DNA from: Candidatus Lachnoclostridium avicola
GTDB taxonomy: Bacteria; Bacillota; Clostridia; Lachnospirales; Lachnospiraceae
DNA: 55,522 nt
Reading direction: 5' to 3'
Assembly (NCBI GenBank): GCA_019114465.1
Contig: DXFM01000035.1
Location: 1-55,522 of the forward strand
Under the pieces are notes generated by a model that was not told the origin of the DNA, made no database searches, and saw only the letters and a program-made list of their open reading frames with translations. Numbering within the stretch: position 1 is the stretch's first letter; every line of letters starts with the position of its first letter. Of the stretch, positions 24,618 through 33,678 are shown in pieces. A program made the translations under genes and the position numbers.

Positions 24618-26159
24618 ATGGATAAGAGACCGGTAGTATGGATGATACTTGACGGGTACGGATTAAATGATAACTGTGACCACAATGCCGTATGCGAGGC
24701 CAGAACTCCCATTATGGACCAGCTTATGAGCCAGTGCCCGTTTGTGAGAGGCAATGCCAGCGGCCTGGCGGTGGGACTTCCCGACGGCCAGATGGGAAAT
24801 TCTGAGGTGGGCCACATGAATATGGGAGCCGGAAGGATCGTATACCAGGATCTGACCAGAATTACAAAGTCCATTCAGGACGGGGACTTTTTTGAGAATC
24901 CCGCATTCCTGGAGGCGGTGAAGAACTGTAAGGAGAACGATTCCGCCCTGCATTTGTACGGACTGGTGTCCGACGGCGGCGTACACAGCCACAACACCCA
25001 CATTTACGGGCTGCTGGAGCTGGCAAAGAGAAACGGCCTGAAGAAGGTGTATGTGCACTGCTTCCTGGACGGCCGTGACACTCCTCCCGCATCCGGCAAG
25101 GAGTTTGTGGCGGAGCTGGAAGCAAAGATGGCGGAGCTGGGCGTGGGCCAGGTGGCTTCCGTTATGGGACGGTATTACGCCATGGACAGAGACAACCGGT
25201 GGGATCGTGTGGAGAAGGCGTACCGCTGCATGACTCTGGGCGAGGGCAACCAGGCAGAGTCTGCTACGGCGGGCATTCAGGCTTCCTATGACGATGACAA
25301 GACGGATGAGTTTGTGATCCCCTTCTGCGTGGTGAAAGACGGCAAGCCGGTGGCTACCATTCAGGATAAGGATTCCATCATTTTCTTCAACTTCCGTCCG
25401 GACCGGGCACGGGAGATCACCAGAGCGTTCTGCGATGAGGAATTTACCGGATTTGCCAGAGAGCGCCGTCTGGATGTGACCTATGTGTGCTTTACCGACT
25501 ACGATGAGACCATCGGCAACAAGCTGGTTGCCTTCAAGAAAGAGACCATTACCAACACCTTCGGCCAGTTCCTGGCTGACCACGGCATGACCCAGGCCAG
25601 AATCGCCGAGACAGAGAAATATGCCCACGTCACCTTCTTCTTCAACGGCGGCGTGGAGGAGCCCAATCCGGGAGAGGACCGCATTCTGGTGAAGTCCCCG
25701 AAGGTGGCCACCTATGATCTGCAGCCGGAGATGAGCGCTCCGGAAGTGTGCGACCGTCTGGTGGAGGCCATCAAGTCCGGAAAGTATGATGTGATCATCA
25801 TCAATTTTGCCAACCCGGATATGGTGGGCCACACGGGAGTGGAGAGCGCGGCCATCAAGGCCATTGAGACGGTGGATGCCTGCGTGGGAAGAGCGGTGGA
25901 CGCCATCAAGGAAGTAAACGGAGAGATGTTTATCTGCGCGGATCACGGAAACGCAGAGCAGCTGGTGGACTACGAGACCGGCGAGCCCTGGACTGCCCAC
26001 ACCACCAACCAGGTTCCCTTTATCCTGGTGAACGCGGATCCGTCCTACAAGCTGAGAGAAGGCGGCTGCCTGGCGGATATCGCCCCCACCCTCATCGAGC
26101 TGATGGGTATGGAGCAGCCGAAGGAAATGACTGGAAAGTCTCTTCTGGTGAAGGGCTGA
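24618..26159 (+). CDS. gpmI: 2,3-bisphosphoglycerate-independent phosphoglycerate mutase
   Basis: A 513-residue manganese-dependent enzyme interconverting 3- and 2-phosphoglycerate. The alkaline-phosphatase-like fold starts with [11 protein letters not shown]; the phosphoserine loop is [18 protein letters not shown]; metal-binding segments include [18 protein letters not shown] and [11 protein letters not shown]. The start is the ATG at 24618 (MDKRPVVW), with AAGGAGA upstream; the longer frame adds a basic unconserved leader. It follows the glycolytic genes in the same direction, so expression with them is likely. Confidence 0.97.
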   Translation: MDKRPVVWMILDGYGLNDNCDHNAVCEARTPIMDQLMSQCPFVRGNASGLAVGLPDGQMGNSEVGHMNMGAGRIVYQDLTRITKSIQDGDFFENPAFLEAVKNCKENDSALHLYGLVSDGGVHSHNTHIYGLLELAKRNGLKKVYVHCFLDGRDTPPASGKEFVAELEAKMAELGVGQVASVMGRYYAMDRDNRWDRVEKAYRCMTLGEGNQAESATAGIQASYDDDKTDEFVIPFCVVKDGKPVATIQDKDSIIFFNFRPDRAREITRAFCDEEFTGFARERRLDVTYVCFTDYDETIGNKLVAFKKETITNTFGQFLADHGMTQARIAETEKYAHVTFFFNGGVEEPNPGEDRILVKSPKVATYDLQPEMSAPEVCDRLVEAIKSGKYDVIIINFANPDMVGHTGVESAAIKAIETVDACVGRAVDAIKEVNGEMFICADHGNAEQLVDYETGEPWTAHTTNQVPFILVNADPSYKLREGGCLADIAPTLIELMGMEQPKEMTGKSLLVKG

Positions 26160-26183
26160 GAGAAAAAGAGGAGCGGATAAGAG

Positions 26184-27182
26184 ATGACCATAAGAATCGG
26201 TACCATAGGTTCCGGGAGTATTGTGGAGCATTTTCTGGATGCGGTGGAGAACTGTGACGGTGTGGAATACGGCGTTACCTATTCCAGAACCAGGGAGCGG
26301 GCGGAAGCCTTCGCCAGAAAGAGGGGGGCGGCCGCCAGCTGCTGGAAGCTGGACGACCTGCTCAGCTCCGATCAGGCGGACTGCATTTATATCGCCAGCC
26401 CCAACTGCTTTCATTTTCAGCAGGCAAAACAGGCCATGGAAGCGGGAAAGCATGTGATTGTGGAAAAACCTGCGGTTTCCAACTTGAAGGAGTGGAAAAT
26501 TCTGGAGGAGACGGCGCAGATGCACCAGGTATTTCTCATGGAGGCGGTGCGCCACGTCTACGATCCGGCGATGGACGCCATCCGGAGAGGAATGAAGCGG
26601 ATTGGAACCATCCGGCGGGCTTCCATGCGGTTCTGCCAGTATTCTTCCAGGTATGACAAATTCCGCCAGGGGATTGTGGAAAATGCCTTTAAGCCGGAGC
26701 TGTCCAACGGCGCTCTCATGGATATCGGCGTGTACTGCGTCCGGATGATGGCGGAGCTTTTCGGGGCTCCCGTCAAGCTTCTGTCCCACGGGATCTTTCT
26801 GGAAAACGGCGTGGACGGGGCAGGCACGATCCTGGGCATTTACCCCGGGATGGATGTGGAGCTTTCCTATTCCAAGATCACCAACGGCATGATCGGCTGT
26901 GAGATTCAGGGGGAGGACGGCGTGATCCTGTTCTCCGGCGTGGCCAGGCCTGGAAAGGTGGAGCTGGTATCCCGCGGCGGAGAGAGAGAAGTGCTTTACG
27001 ACGAGGATGACGGCTGGAACCTGGAGTATGAGGTCCAGAAATTTGCCGGATGGATGGAGAAGGGAGATCTTCAGGATCCGGGATATCTGCGGGCTCTGAA
27101 GATGTCCGGTCTGGAAATGGGCATTATGGACAGCGCCAGAAAGCAGATGGGCATTGTGTTCCCCGCGGACGGGAAGCAGTGA
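26184..27182 (+). CDS. Gfo/Idh/MocA family oxidoreductase
   Basis: A 332-residue NAD(P)-dependent dehydrogenase. The N-terminal Rossmann motif is IGTIGSGSIVEHF, followed by IYIASPNCFHFQQAKQAMEAGKHVIVEKPAVSN, containing the family EKP motif with the catalytic lysine. The C-terminal alpha/beta domain includes DIGVYCVRMMAELFG. Substrates in this family are sugars, inositols or trans-dihydrodiols; none can be assigned here. GGAG 8 bases before the ATG and a 24-bp gap suggest read-through from gpmI. A strong terminator follows. Confidence 0.92.
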   Translation: MTIRIGTIGSGSIVEHFLDAVENCDGVEYGVTYSRTRERAEAFARKRGAAASCWKLDDLLSSDQADCIYIASPNCFHFQQAKQAMEAGKHVIVEKPAVSNLKEWKILEETAQMHQVFLMEAVRHVYDPAMDAIRRGMKRIGTIRRASMRFCQYSSRYDKFRQGIVENAFKPELSNGALMDIGVYCVRMMAELFGAPVKLLSHGIFLENGVDGAGTILGIYPGMDVELSYSKITNGMIGCEIQGEDGVILFSGVARPGKVELVSRGGEREVLYDEDDGWNLEYEVQKFAGWMEKGDLQDPGYLRALKMSGLEMGIMDSARKQMGIVFPADGKQ

Positions 27183-27230
27183 AAATAGAAAAGAGAAAAG
27201 GGCACAGTCCTGCAGAGACAGATAACAGGA

Positions 27231-27270
27231 GCGGCGGTTCACTGACAAAAAGGTGGACCGCCGCTTTTTT
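27231..27270 (+). terminator. Rho-independent terminator
   Basis: GCGGCGGTTCAC (27231-27242) pairs with GTGGACCGCCGC (27253-27264, one G-U) and is followed by six T residues. It ends the glycolytic/oxidoreductase transcription unit. Confidence 0.92.
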
Positions 27271-27332
27271 CGTGAGTGCGCCCGGCAGGCGGTCGCCATG
27301 GCTGCATGGGCGGACATTTGCCGGAACATGGG

Positions 27333-28190
27333 TCAGCCGCGGCTGCGGCTGAGGTTTGCCCTCTGTTCCAGCAGGGATATGCCCTTGTAGAACAGGGCGG
27401 AGATCAGGCAGAGGATCACAATGGACATGACCACCTCATCCATGGCAAAAGTCTGCTGGCCGTAGATGATCAGATAGCCCAGGCCGGAATCCGCCGCCAG
27501 GAATTCCCCGATGATCACCCCCACCAGGCAGAGCCCCAGGCTCACTTTCATGCTGCTGATGATCACGGGAACAGAGGCGGGGAGGAGAATTTTCAGAAGA
27601 ATCTCCCGCTTTCCGCCGCCGAAGGAGCGGATCAGCTTGATCAGCTCCTGGTCTGTCTGGGAAAAACTGGTGTACAGGGTCATGACGGACCCGAACACGG
27701 CCACGGAAACGGCGGCCACCACGATGGTCTTTAAATTGGCTCCCAGCCACACAATGAGAAGAGGGGCCATGGCGGACTTGGGAAGACTGTTCAACATGAC
27801 CAGGTAAGGTTCCAGGATCCGGGAAACCATGGGGCTGCTCCACAGCAGGATGGACAGGAGCAGGCTGAAAAAGATGGTGAGGAAAAAGCTGAGGAGCGTC
27901 TCGTACAGGGTGACTCCCGTATGGAAAAAAATGGCGCCGCTTTCCGTCATGGACAGAAAACAGCGGACAATCCGGGAGGGGGAGCTGAAGATAAAGTCGT
28001 CCACGGCCCCGGTGGCTGCTCCCAGCTCCCAGAGAGCCAGAAACAGGATAAAAATCATGGCCCGCAGTATGGTGACCTGCCGCCTGTGCAGCAGTTCCCG
28101 TTCCAGATAAGCCCTCTGGGCGGGAGACCAGCGCTCCCGGTCCCGGGCATCCTCCGGCGGGAGAAAATGTTTTTGAAAAAATTGTTTCAT
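27333..28190 (-). CDS. ABC transporter permease, SsuC/TauC/NrtB type
   Basis: A 285-residue inner-membrane protein of the BPD_transp_1 family with about six helices. The EAA-like loop that contacts the ATPase is visible (about 185-215: QELIKLIRSFGGGKREILLKILLPASVPVI), as is PLLIVWLGANLKTIV, typical of nitrate/sulfonate/taurine permeases. A 35-residue charged N-terminal extension precedes the first helix. The start overlaps the ATPase stop (TGATG), so both are coupled. No substrate-binding protein gene is adjacent on either side, so the system is incomplete locally. Confidence 0.9.
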   Translation of the reverse strand: MKQFFQKHFLPPEDARDRERWSPAQRAYLERELLHRRQVTILRAMIFILFLALWELGAATGAVDDFIFSSPSRIVRCFLSMTESGAIFFHTGVTLYETLLSFFLTIFFSLLLSILLWSSPMVSRILEPYLVMLNSLPKSAMAPLLIVWLGANLKTIVVAAVSVAVFGSVMTLYTSFSQTDQELIKLIRSFGGGKREILLKILLPASVPVIISSMKVSLGLCLVGVIIGEFLAADSGLGYLIIYGQQTFAMDEVVMSIVILCLISALFYKGISLLEQRANLSRSRG

Positions 28191-28948
28191 CAGATTTTAA
28201 GCTCCTTCCATACGAGATTGAAATAGGCGGAGAATTCCGGCATGTTCCGCCGGCGGATGGGGCTGGTTTCCCCGGAAAAGTCCAGGGGGATCTCCGCTTT
28301 TATGGTGCCCGGGCGGGAGGACAGCACCAGAATGCGGTCCGCGGCGCTGATGGCCTCCGAGAGATCGTGGGTCACCAGCACCGCGGTTTTTCCGTTTTTT
28401 CGGATGATGGAGCTGATGTCGTCGCAGACGGTCAGCCGGGTCTGATAGTCCAGAGCGGAGAAGGGTTCGTCGAGGAGCAGCAGATCCGGCTTTAGGGCCA
28501 GGGTGCGGATCAGGGCCGCCCGCTGGCGCATGCCGCCGGAGAGCTCAGAAGGCCGGGAGCCGGCGAATTCCCCCAGGCCGTAGGCGTCCAGCATGGAAAT
28601 CAGCTCCTCCCTGGCCTGGGAAGTCATGCGTTTCTGGATCTCCAGCCCCAGGGAGACGTTTGCCAGGATGGTGCGCCATTCCAGCAGCCGGTCCCTCTGG
28701 AACATGTAGCCGATGTGCTGGCGCGCCTCGGAAACCGGCCGCCCGTTGACCAGAATGGTGCCGGCTTCCGGCGCGGCCAGGCCGTCCAAAAGGGTGAGCA
28801 GGGTGGTTTTCCCGCAGCCGGACGGGCCGACGACGGCGACGAATTCGCCGTTGAATATGGAAAATGTAATATGGGAAAGGGCCTTTGTCTCTCCTTCCAT
28901 GGTGTGGTAGGAGTGGCTGACCCCGGAAACTTCCAGAAGGGGCGTCAT
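28190..28948 (-). CDS. ABC transporter ATPase, SsuB/TauB/NrtD type
   Basis: A 252-residue ATPase. Walker A GPSGCGKTT, Q-loop FQRDRLLEWRT, signature LSGGMRQRAALIRT, Walker B LLLLDEPFSALD and the switch VTHDLSEA are all intact. The Gln-loop sequence and overall length fit the importer class for nitrate, sulfonate, taurine or thiamin precursors. GGAGG is close before the ATG on the minus strand. The gene is preceded by a long leader that folds strongly (see the entry at 29015-29153), so RNA-level control is plausible. Confidence 0.93.
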   Translation of the reverse strand: MTPLLEVSGVSHSYHTMEGETKALSHITFSIFNGEFVAVVGPSGCGKTTLLTLLDGLAAPEAGTILVNGRPVSEARQHIGYMFQRDRLLEWRTILANVSLGLEIQKRMTSQAREELISMLDAYGLGEFAGSRPSELSGGMRQRAALIRTLALKPDLLLLDEPFSALDYQTRLTVCDDISSIIRKNGKTAVLVTHDLSEAISAADRILVLSSRPGTIKAEIPLDFSGETSPIRRRNMPEFSAYFNLVWKELKI

Positions 28949-29014
28949 AAAGTACCTCCTTTGCGTGATGATACTTTATGATATGAAAAGAAAATTTGCA
29001 TGGTGTGAAAAGAT

Positions 29015-29153
29015 GGACAAAAAATGTCCCCCGGCGGCTGCGTGTTTCTAAGGGATATTATAAGGTTGAGCTTAGACACCAGCCGTACAGGCCTCTGCCG
29101 GAGACGGCAGAACGCCCGCACTCCTCCCAGAACCGGCGGACAGAAAGATTATA
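29015..29153 (-). promoter_or_regulatory. Promoter and highly structured leader of the orphan ABC pair (candidate riboswitch)
   Basis: On the minus strand an extended -10 (TGCTATAAT, hexamer 29153-29148) starts a leader. P1 pairs GTCCGCCGG (29141-29133) with CCGGGGGAC (29034-29026), with one G-G mismatch. It encloses P2, TCTGCCG/CGGCAGA (29111-29105 with 29100-29094), and P3, GTGTCTAAG with CTTAGAAACAC (29079-29071 with 29052-29042). The 3' strand of P1 can instead form GGACA-TTTTT-TGTCC (29029-29015). Mutually exclusive helices are typical of ligand-sensing leaders. I do not recognise TPP, guanidine-I, SAM, FMN or ZTP consensus in it. Confidence 0.55.
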
Positions 29154-29158
29154 GCACA

Positions 29159-29214
29159 TTTTACCCAGATTTAACAGAACCATGGTAATAGATTTTACTT
29201 TATTTTTTTATACT
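29159..29214 (+). promoter_or_regulatory. Putative Pho box and promoter of the pst operon
   Basis: TTAAC/TTTAC-like half-sites (TTTTACCC at 29159, TTTAACA at 29170, TTTTACT about 29193) occur with roughly 11-bp or 22-bp phasing, as expected for tandem PhoP sites on one helix face, upstream of a TATACT at 29209-29214. The regulator would be PhoP encoded at the end of the cluster. The half-sites are imperfect. Confidence 0.45.
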
Positions 29215-29279
29215 TACATCCGTAAGCGATAAGCAAGAAAGCAAAAACGAAACCCATTAAAAAAGGAGAGAATTCAATT

Positions 29280-30218
29280 ATGAAAAAAGCAGGATTAGTA
29301 TTACTGGCAGGAGTTATGGCTTTCGGCCTTGCAGCCTGCGGAAGCAGCAGCAGCGAGACCACAGCTGCCGGCACCACGGCGGCAGCCACCTCTGACGCAG
29401 CAAAGGAAGACACCACAGAAGCAGAGGTGAATGAGGACCTGAGCGGAACCATTACCGCAGCTGGTTCTTCTGCCTTAAAGCCTCTGGCTGACGACGCGGC
29501 AGACGCATTTGCAGAACTGTATCCGGATGTGGCCATCACCATCGATGCCGGCGGTTCCGGAGAGGGCTTAAAGCAGGTTTCCGAGGGAACGGTTGATATC
29601 GGAAACTCCGACGTTCCGGCTGAGGATAAACTGGACGCGGCTCAGGCTGCTGAGCTGGTTGACCATCAGGTATGCGTTATTACCATGGCTCCCATCGTAA
29701 ACATGGACGTTGCTGAGGCTGGCGTGACCGATCTGACCAAAGAGCAGCTGATCTCCATCTTCACCGGCGAGACCACCAACTGGAGCGAGGTTGGCGGACC
29801 GGACGAGGACATCGTTCTTGTCACCAGACCGACTTCCTCCGGCACGAGAGCAACCTTCCAGAAATATGCTCTGGACGGCAACGAGGAGGCTTCCAACGCT
29901 TCCATGGAGACTGATGATTCCGGCGTTCTGCTTCAGAATGTAAAGGATACCCAGGGCGCCATCGGATATGTGGCTCTGTCTTATCTGACCGATGATGCCG
30001 GCGTAGCTACAGTGGCCATCGACGGCGTGGAGCCCACTCTTGAGAATACGTACAACGGAACCTATCCGGTATGGACCTATGAGCATATGTACACCAAGGG
30101 CGAGCCGAATGATGTAGTGTCCACATTCCTTGAGTACATCATGTCTGACGAGTACGGCACGAGAATGGAAGATCTGGGATACGGCGTTTCCTCTAAGATG
30201 ACAGTAACGGAGCACTAA
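29280..30218 (+). CDS. pstS: Phosphate-binding lipoprotein PstS
   Basis: A 312-residue extracellular phosphate receptor. The signal peptide ends in the lipobox FGLAAC with the lipidated Cys at residue 20, followed by a Ser/Thr/Ala-rich flexible linker of about 30 residues. The ligand-binding region is recognisable in TAAGSSALKPLADDAA, DIGNSDVPAEDK and RPTSSGTRATFQKYAL. GGAG is 10 bases before the ATG. It heads the pst operon and is followed by two hairpins that may raise its transcript level above the transporter genes. Confidence 0.95.
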   Translation: MKKAGLVLLAGVMAFGLAACGSSSSETTAAGTTAAATSDAAKEDTTEAEVNEDLSGTITAAGSSALKPLADDAADAFAELYPDVAITIDAGGSGEGLKQVSEGTVDIGNSDVPAEDKLDAAQAAELVDHQVCVITMAPIVNMDVAEAGVTDLTKEQLISIFTGETTNWSEVGGPDEDIVLVTRPTSSGTRATFQKYALDGNEEASNASMETDDSGVLLQNVKDTQGAIGYVALSYLTDDAGVATVAIDGVEPTLENTYNGTYPVWTYEHMYTKGEPNDVVSTFLEYIMSDEYGTRMEDLGYGVSSKMTVTEH

Positions 30219-30266
30219 TGGATACGAGGAGCAGGAAGACGGAAAGATTTCCTGCGCCCGGCAAAA

Positions 30267-30350
30267 GGGGCGGGCGTTTTGTGCCCGCCCTTTCTCTGCC
30301 CGAAGGAATGGGGCTCTCCCCGGCGCGGGCGTCATTCTTTCGGGCAGAGA
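30267..30350 (+). terminator. Two tandem hairpins between pstS and pstC (attenuator/stabiliser)
   Basis: The first is GGGCGGGC/GCCCGCCC (about 30268-30290) followed by TTTCTCT. The second pairs an 18-base arm (30293-30310) with 30333-30350 with a single G-U, enclosing a 22-base GC-rich loop. Partial termination or 3'-end protection here would give excess pstS mRNA. Confidence 0.75.
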
Positions 30351-30390
30351 AAATCGAAACGCGTGAGAGCAAATGAAATCAGGAGATTTT

Positions 30391-31326
30391 ATGAAAGAAA
30401 ATAAAACGTACGGTATGTTTTCAAAAGAATATTTCTGGCGGGGACTGATGACGGCCTGCGGCCTGTTTGTCATCATCCTCACCATAGTAATCGGTGCCTT
30501 TTTGGTATATAAGGGGTCCGACACATTTCTGGTGTACGGACACTCCCTGGGAGAATTCCTGGGCTCCGCGGAGTGGAATCCGGTGGACAACATGGAGGGA
30601 GGCGGAGCGGTCGGCGCGCTGATCTTCATTGTAGGTTCTCTGTGTACCTGCGGTCTGGCTCTGCTGATTTCCACGCCCTTCTCTCTGGGCTCCGCTATTT
30701 TCATGACGGAGATTTCACCGAAATTCGGCGAGAAATTTTACCGCCCGGTGGTGGAAATTTTCGCCGGGATCCCTTCCGTGGTTTACGGATGGGTGGGATT
30801 GACCGTCCTGGTGCCGGCGATTAAAACCGTTTTCGACCGTCAGGTGGGACACTCCATTCTGGCAGCGGGACTGGTGCTGGCCCTGATGATTTTCCCCACC
30901 ATCACCACCGTGTCGGCGGACGCCATCCGTTCCGTATCCGACGACTGCCGCAAGGCAGCCTACGGGCTGGGCTCTACCAGATGGCAGACGATTTACCGGA
31001 TCGTGATTCCGGCGGCGGCCCCCGGCATTATCTCCGGAATTATCCTGGGACTGGCGAGAGCGTTTGGAGAAGCTCTGGCAGTGGCCATGGTCATCGGACA
31101 GACGACGGCCCTTCCCACCAGCATCTTCTCCACCACCAAGACCCTGACCACAGAGATTGCGGCTCAGATGGGAAATGCCATGGAAGGCGGAGAGATGAAA
31201 TCCGCTCTCTGGACCATGGCCCTGCTGCTGTTTCTGGTATCCCTGCTGTTTATCTGGCTGATCCATTTCTGCACCGGAAGACAGCTTGCCAAAGAGAAAA
31301 AAGATTCCAAAGGAGGGAAAAAGTAA
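30391..31326 (+). CDS. pstC: Phosphate ABC transporter permease PstC
   Basis: A 311-residue membrane protein with about six helices, part of the high-affinity PstSCAB importer. Family features include AIFMTEISPKFGEKFYRPVVEIFAGIPSVVYGW and the ATPase-contact loop DDCRKAAYGLGSTRWQTIYRIVIPAAAPGI. The start at 30391 (MKENKTYG) has AGGAG 5 bases upstream; an ATG 18 bases earlier overlaps this site and lacks its own. PstA follows with a gap of only 3 bases. Confidence 0.94.
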   Translation: MKENKTYGMFSKEYFWRGLMTACGLFVIILTIVIGAFLVYKGSDTFLVYGHSLGEFLGSAEWNPVDNMEGGGAVGALIFIVGSLCTCGLALLISTPFSLGSAIFMTEISPKFGEKFYRPVVEIFAGIPSVVYGWVGLTVLVPAIKTVFDRQVGHSILAAGLVLALMIFPTITTVSADAIRSVSDDCRKAAYGLGSTRWQTIYRIVIPAAAPGIISGIILGLARAFGEALAVAMVIGQTTALPTSIFSTTKTLTTEIAAQMGNAMEGGEMKSALWTMALLLFLVSLLFIWLIHFCTGRQLAKEKKDSKGGKK

Positions 31327-31329
31327 ACG

Positions 31330-32208
31330 ATGGAAAGCAGAATCAAAAATGCCAGAGGAATTGACAAAGGCATGACCGTTGTGTTTTACGCCGTGGCGAT
31401 CTTCTTTTTCCTTCTGCTGGCGGCTTTCGCCGGAAAGGTAATCATCGGCGGTTTTGCAGGCGCGACTCCGGAAATGTTCCGGTTTGCGAGAAAGGGAAGC
31501 ATTGGAAACCAGCTGTTTAATACGATCTATCTGGTGTTCGTGTCCCTGGTGGTGTCTGTGCCTCTGGGAGTGTGCGCGGGAATCTACCTGTCCATGTACG
31601 CGAAGCAGGGACTGTTCACAAAGTTTCTGAGAATGTGTATTGAGACGCTTTCGTCTCTGCCGTCGATTGTGGTAGGCTTGTTCGGATACCTGGTGTTTCT
31701 GGTGTTCATGGGAATGGGGAAGAGTCTGCTGGCAGGCGCCCTGTCCGTTTCCATTATCACCCTGCCGCTGATTACCACCACCACGGAGGATGCCATCAAA
31801 GGACTTCCGGAAGGATATTACCAGGCCAGCCTGGGGCTGGGAGCGACGAAATGGCAGTCCATCTTCCACGTACTGCTGCCGGCCTGCCTTCCCAGAATTA
31901 TGACAGGCGTGATTCTGGCGGCGGGAAGAGGCTTCGGTGAGGCGGCTGTGCTTCTGTACACCACCGGTTCCGGAACCAGCTTAAGATGGGGAAACTGGGA
32001 TATTACATCCCCCACCTGCCCCTTAAATCTCCTTCGCCCGGCTGAGACGCTGTCCATCCAGATCTGGAACCTGCAGGTGAACGGGCAGGATCGGGCCCTG
32101 GCAAACCTGGCATCCGCGGTGCTGATGCTTCTGGTACTGGCCTTCAGCATTGGAGCCAATGCTCTGAGCCACTGGATCGCGAAGAAGAATGCAGGCGAGA
32201 AAGCCTGA
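31330..32208 (+). CDS. pstA: Phosphate ABC transporter permease PstA
   Basis: A 292-residue permease, partner of PstC. Typical segments are [17 protein letters not shown] and the ATPase-contact loop [30 protein letters not shown], then [15 protein letters not shown], the usual PstA motif. Six helices are expected. AGGAGGG lies before the ATG. Its stop overlaps a possible early start of pstB. Confidence 0.94.
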   Translation: MESRIKNARGIDKGMTVVFYAVAIFFFLLLAAFAGKVIIGGFAGATPEMFRFARKGSIGNQLFNTIYLVFVSLVVSVPLGVCAGIYLSMYAKQGLFTKFLRMCIETLSSLPSIVVGLFGYLVFLVFMGMGKSLLAGALSVSIITLPLITTTTEDAIKGLPEGYYQASLGLGATKWQSIFHVLLPACLPRIMTGVILAAGRGFGEAAVLLYTTGSGTSLRWGNWDITSPTCPLNLLRPAETLSIQIWNLQVNGQDRALANLASAVLMLLVLAFSIGANALSHWIAKKNAGEKA

Positions 32209-32237
32209 TGGGAAGAGAATCAGAAAGGATTACGAAA

Positions 32238-32999
32238 ATGGAAGAGAAGAACGTAAAGTTTGATATAGAGAACCTGAATCTTCATTACGGTGATTTTCAT
32301 GCTTTGAAAAACATTAACATGAAAATTAATGAGCATGAGATTACGGCGTTTATCGGACCGTCCGGATGCGGAAAATCCACATTCTTAAAGACGCTGAACC
32401 GGATGAACGATCTGGTGGAAAATGTAAAAATTGACGGAAAAGTCCTCATGGACGGTGTGGACATTTATAAAGACATGGACGCCATCACCCTGCGTCACCG
32501 GGCGGGCATGGTATTTCAGCAGCCCAACCCGTTTCCCAAGAGCATTTACGACAATGTGGCTTACGGCCCCAGGATCTTCGGCATCCGCAAGAAAGCTCAG
32601 CTGGATGAGATCGTGGAGCGCAGCCTCCGCCAGGCAGCCATCTGGGATGAGCTGAAAGACCGCCTCCACAAGAGCGCCATGGGACTTTCCGGCGGTCAGC
32701 AGCAGAGACTGTGCATCGCCAGAACCCTGGCGGTGGAGCCGGAGGTGATTTTAATGGATGAGCCGACCTCCGCCCTGGATCCCATTTCCACATCCAAGAT
32801 TGAGGATCTGGCCATGGAACTGAAGAAGGATTACACCATTATCATTGTAACCCACAACATGCAGCAGGCGGCCAGAATTTCTGACAAGACAGCGTTCTTC
32901 CTTCTGGGCGAGGCGGTGGAGTACGGCAATACCAACGATCTGTTCGCGGCGCCAAAGGATAAGAGAACAGAAAATTATATTACAGGGAGGTTTGGCTGA
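32238..32999 (+). CDS. pstB: Phosphate ABC transporter ATPase PstB
   Basis: A 253-residue ATPase that powers PstCA. Walker [11 protein letters not shown]-loop [19 protein letters not shown] (the PstB hallmark), signature LSGGQQQR and Walker [14 protein letters not shown] are intact. I choose ATG 32238 ([13 protein letters not shown]) with AAGGA upstream; an ATG at 32208 overlapping the pstA stop would add ten residues and cannot be excluded. The phoU gene starts 1 base after its stop. Confidence 0.94.
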   Translation: MEEKNVKFDIENLNLHYGDFHALKNINMKINEHEITAFIGPSGCGKSTFLKTLNRMNDLVENVKIDGKVLMDGVDIYKDMDAITLRHRAGMVFQQPNPFPKSIYDNVAYGPRIFGIRKKAQLDEIVERSLRQAAIWDELKDRLHKSAMGLSGGQQQRLCIARTLAVEPEVILMDEPTSALDPISTSKIEDLAMELKKDYTIIIVTHNMQQAARISDKTAFFLLGEAVEYGNTNDLFAAPKDKRTENYITGRFG

Positions 33000-33000
33000 T

Positions 33001-33672
33001 ATGAGAAACGCATTCAACGCCCAGCTTGACGAGATGCACAGGCTTCTGATCCACATGGGGGAGCTCTGTGAGACAGTAATTGACAATACCTACCAGGCTC
33101 TGATGAAGGAAGACCGGGAGAGCGCGGCGGAAATCATTGAGAAGGACGGAGAGATCGACCAGGTGGAACGGGACATTGAAGGGATCTGTCTGAAACTGCT
33201 GCTGCGCCAGCAGCCGGTGGCGTCAGATTTGCGCCGCGTTTCCTCCGCCCTGAAAATGATCACAGATATGGAGCGGATCGGAGATCAGGCCGCTGACATT
33301 GCGGAGATCATCAAGACCGGAAATCTGAAAGCGCCGGCGGAAGCTCTGGGCATGGGAAAGATGGCCAAAGCGACCATGAAGATGGTGCGGGACAGCATCG
33401 ATTCCTTTGTGAAGGATGATCTGGATCTGGCAAAGCAGGTAATCGACGCTGACGATGAGGTGGACGGCCAGTTTGAGCAGATCCGCCATATGCTGGCGGA
33501 TGGTCTGGTGAATAAGAGCGCGACCCAGGAACAGGTTCTGGATCTGCTGATGATTGCCAAATATTATGAGAGGATCGGCGACCACGCCACCAACATCGCG
33601 GAGTGGGTGGTATACTCCATTACCGGAGTGCACAAGAGCGCGGAGCTGACAGAACGGAAGGAACAGGAATAA
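33001..33672 (+). CDS. phoU: Phosphate signalling protein PhoU (first copy)
   Basis: A 223-residue all-helical protein made of two three-helix PhoU repeats, each with the metal-binding E-R-I-G-D pattern (MERIGDQAADIAEII and YERIGDHATNIAEWV). It links Pst transport to PhoR, normally silencing the sensor when phosphate is plentiful. The ATG at 33001 has GGGAGG 10 bases upstream; the TTG at 32992 is too close to that site. A second phoU follows 6 bp later. Confidence 0.93.
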   Translation: MRNAFNAQLDEMHRLLIHMGELCETVIDNTYQALMKEDRESAAEIIEKDGEIDQVERDIEGICLKLLLRQQPVASDLRRVSSALKMITDMERIGDQAADIAEIIKTGNLKAPAEALGMGKMAKATMKMVRDSIDSFVKDDLDLAKQVIDADDEVDGQFEQIRHMLADGLVNKSATQEQVLDLLMIAKYYERIGDHATNIAEWVVYSITGVHKSAELTERKEQE

Positions 33673-33678
33673 CGGACT

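Noticed and set aside
24663..27329. An 888-codon open frame on the minus strand opposite gpmI and the oxidoreductase gene
   Set aside because: It is antisense to two clearly conserved genes, has no recognisable domain, and long antisense frames are expected in GC-rich DNA with strong third-position bias.
29015..29153. TPP, guanidine-I (ykkC), FMN, SAM or ZTP riboswitch upstream of the ABC pair
   Set aside because: None of the conserved core strings of these classes could be found by eye, so no class was assigned; a covariance search is needed.
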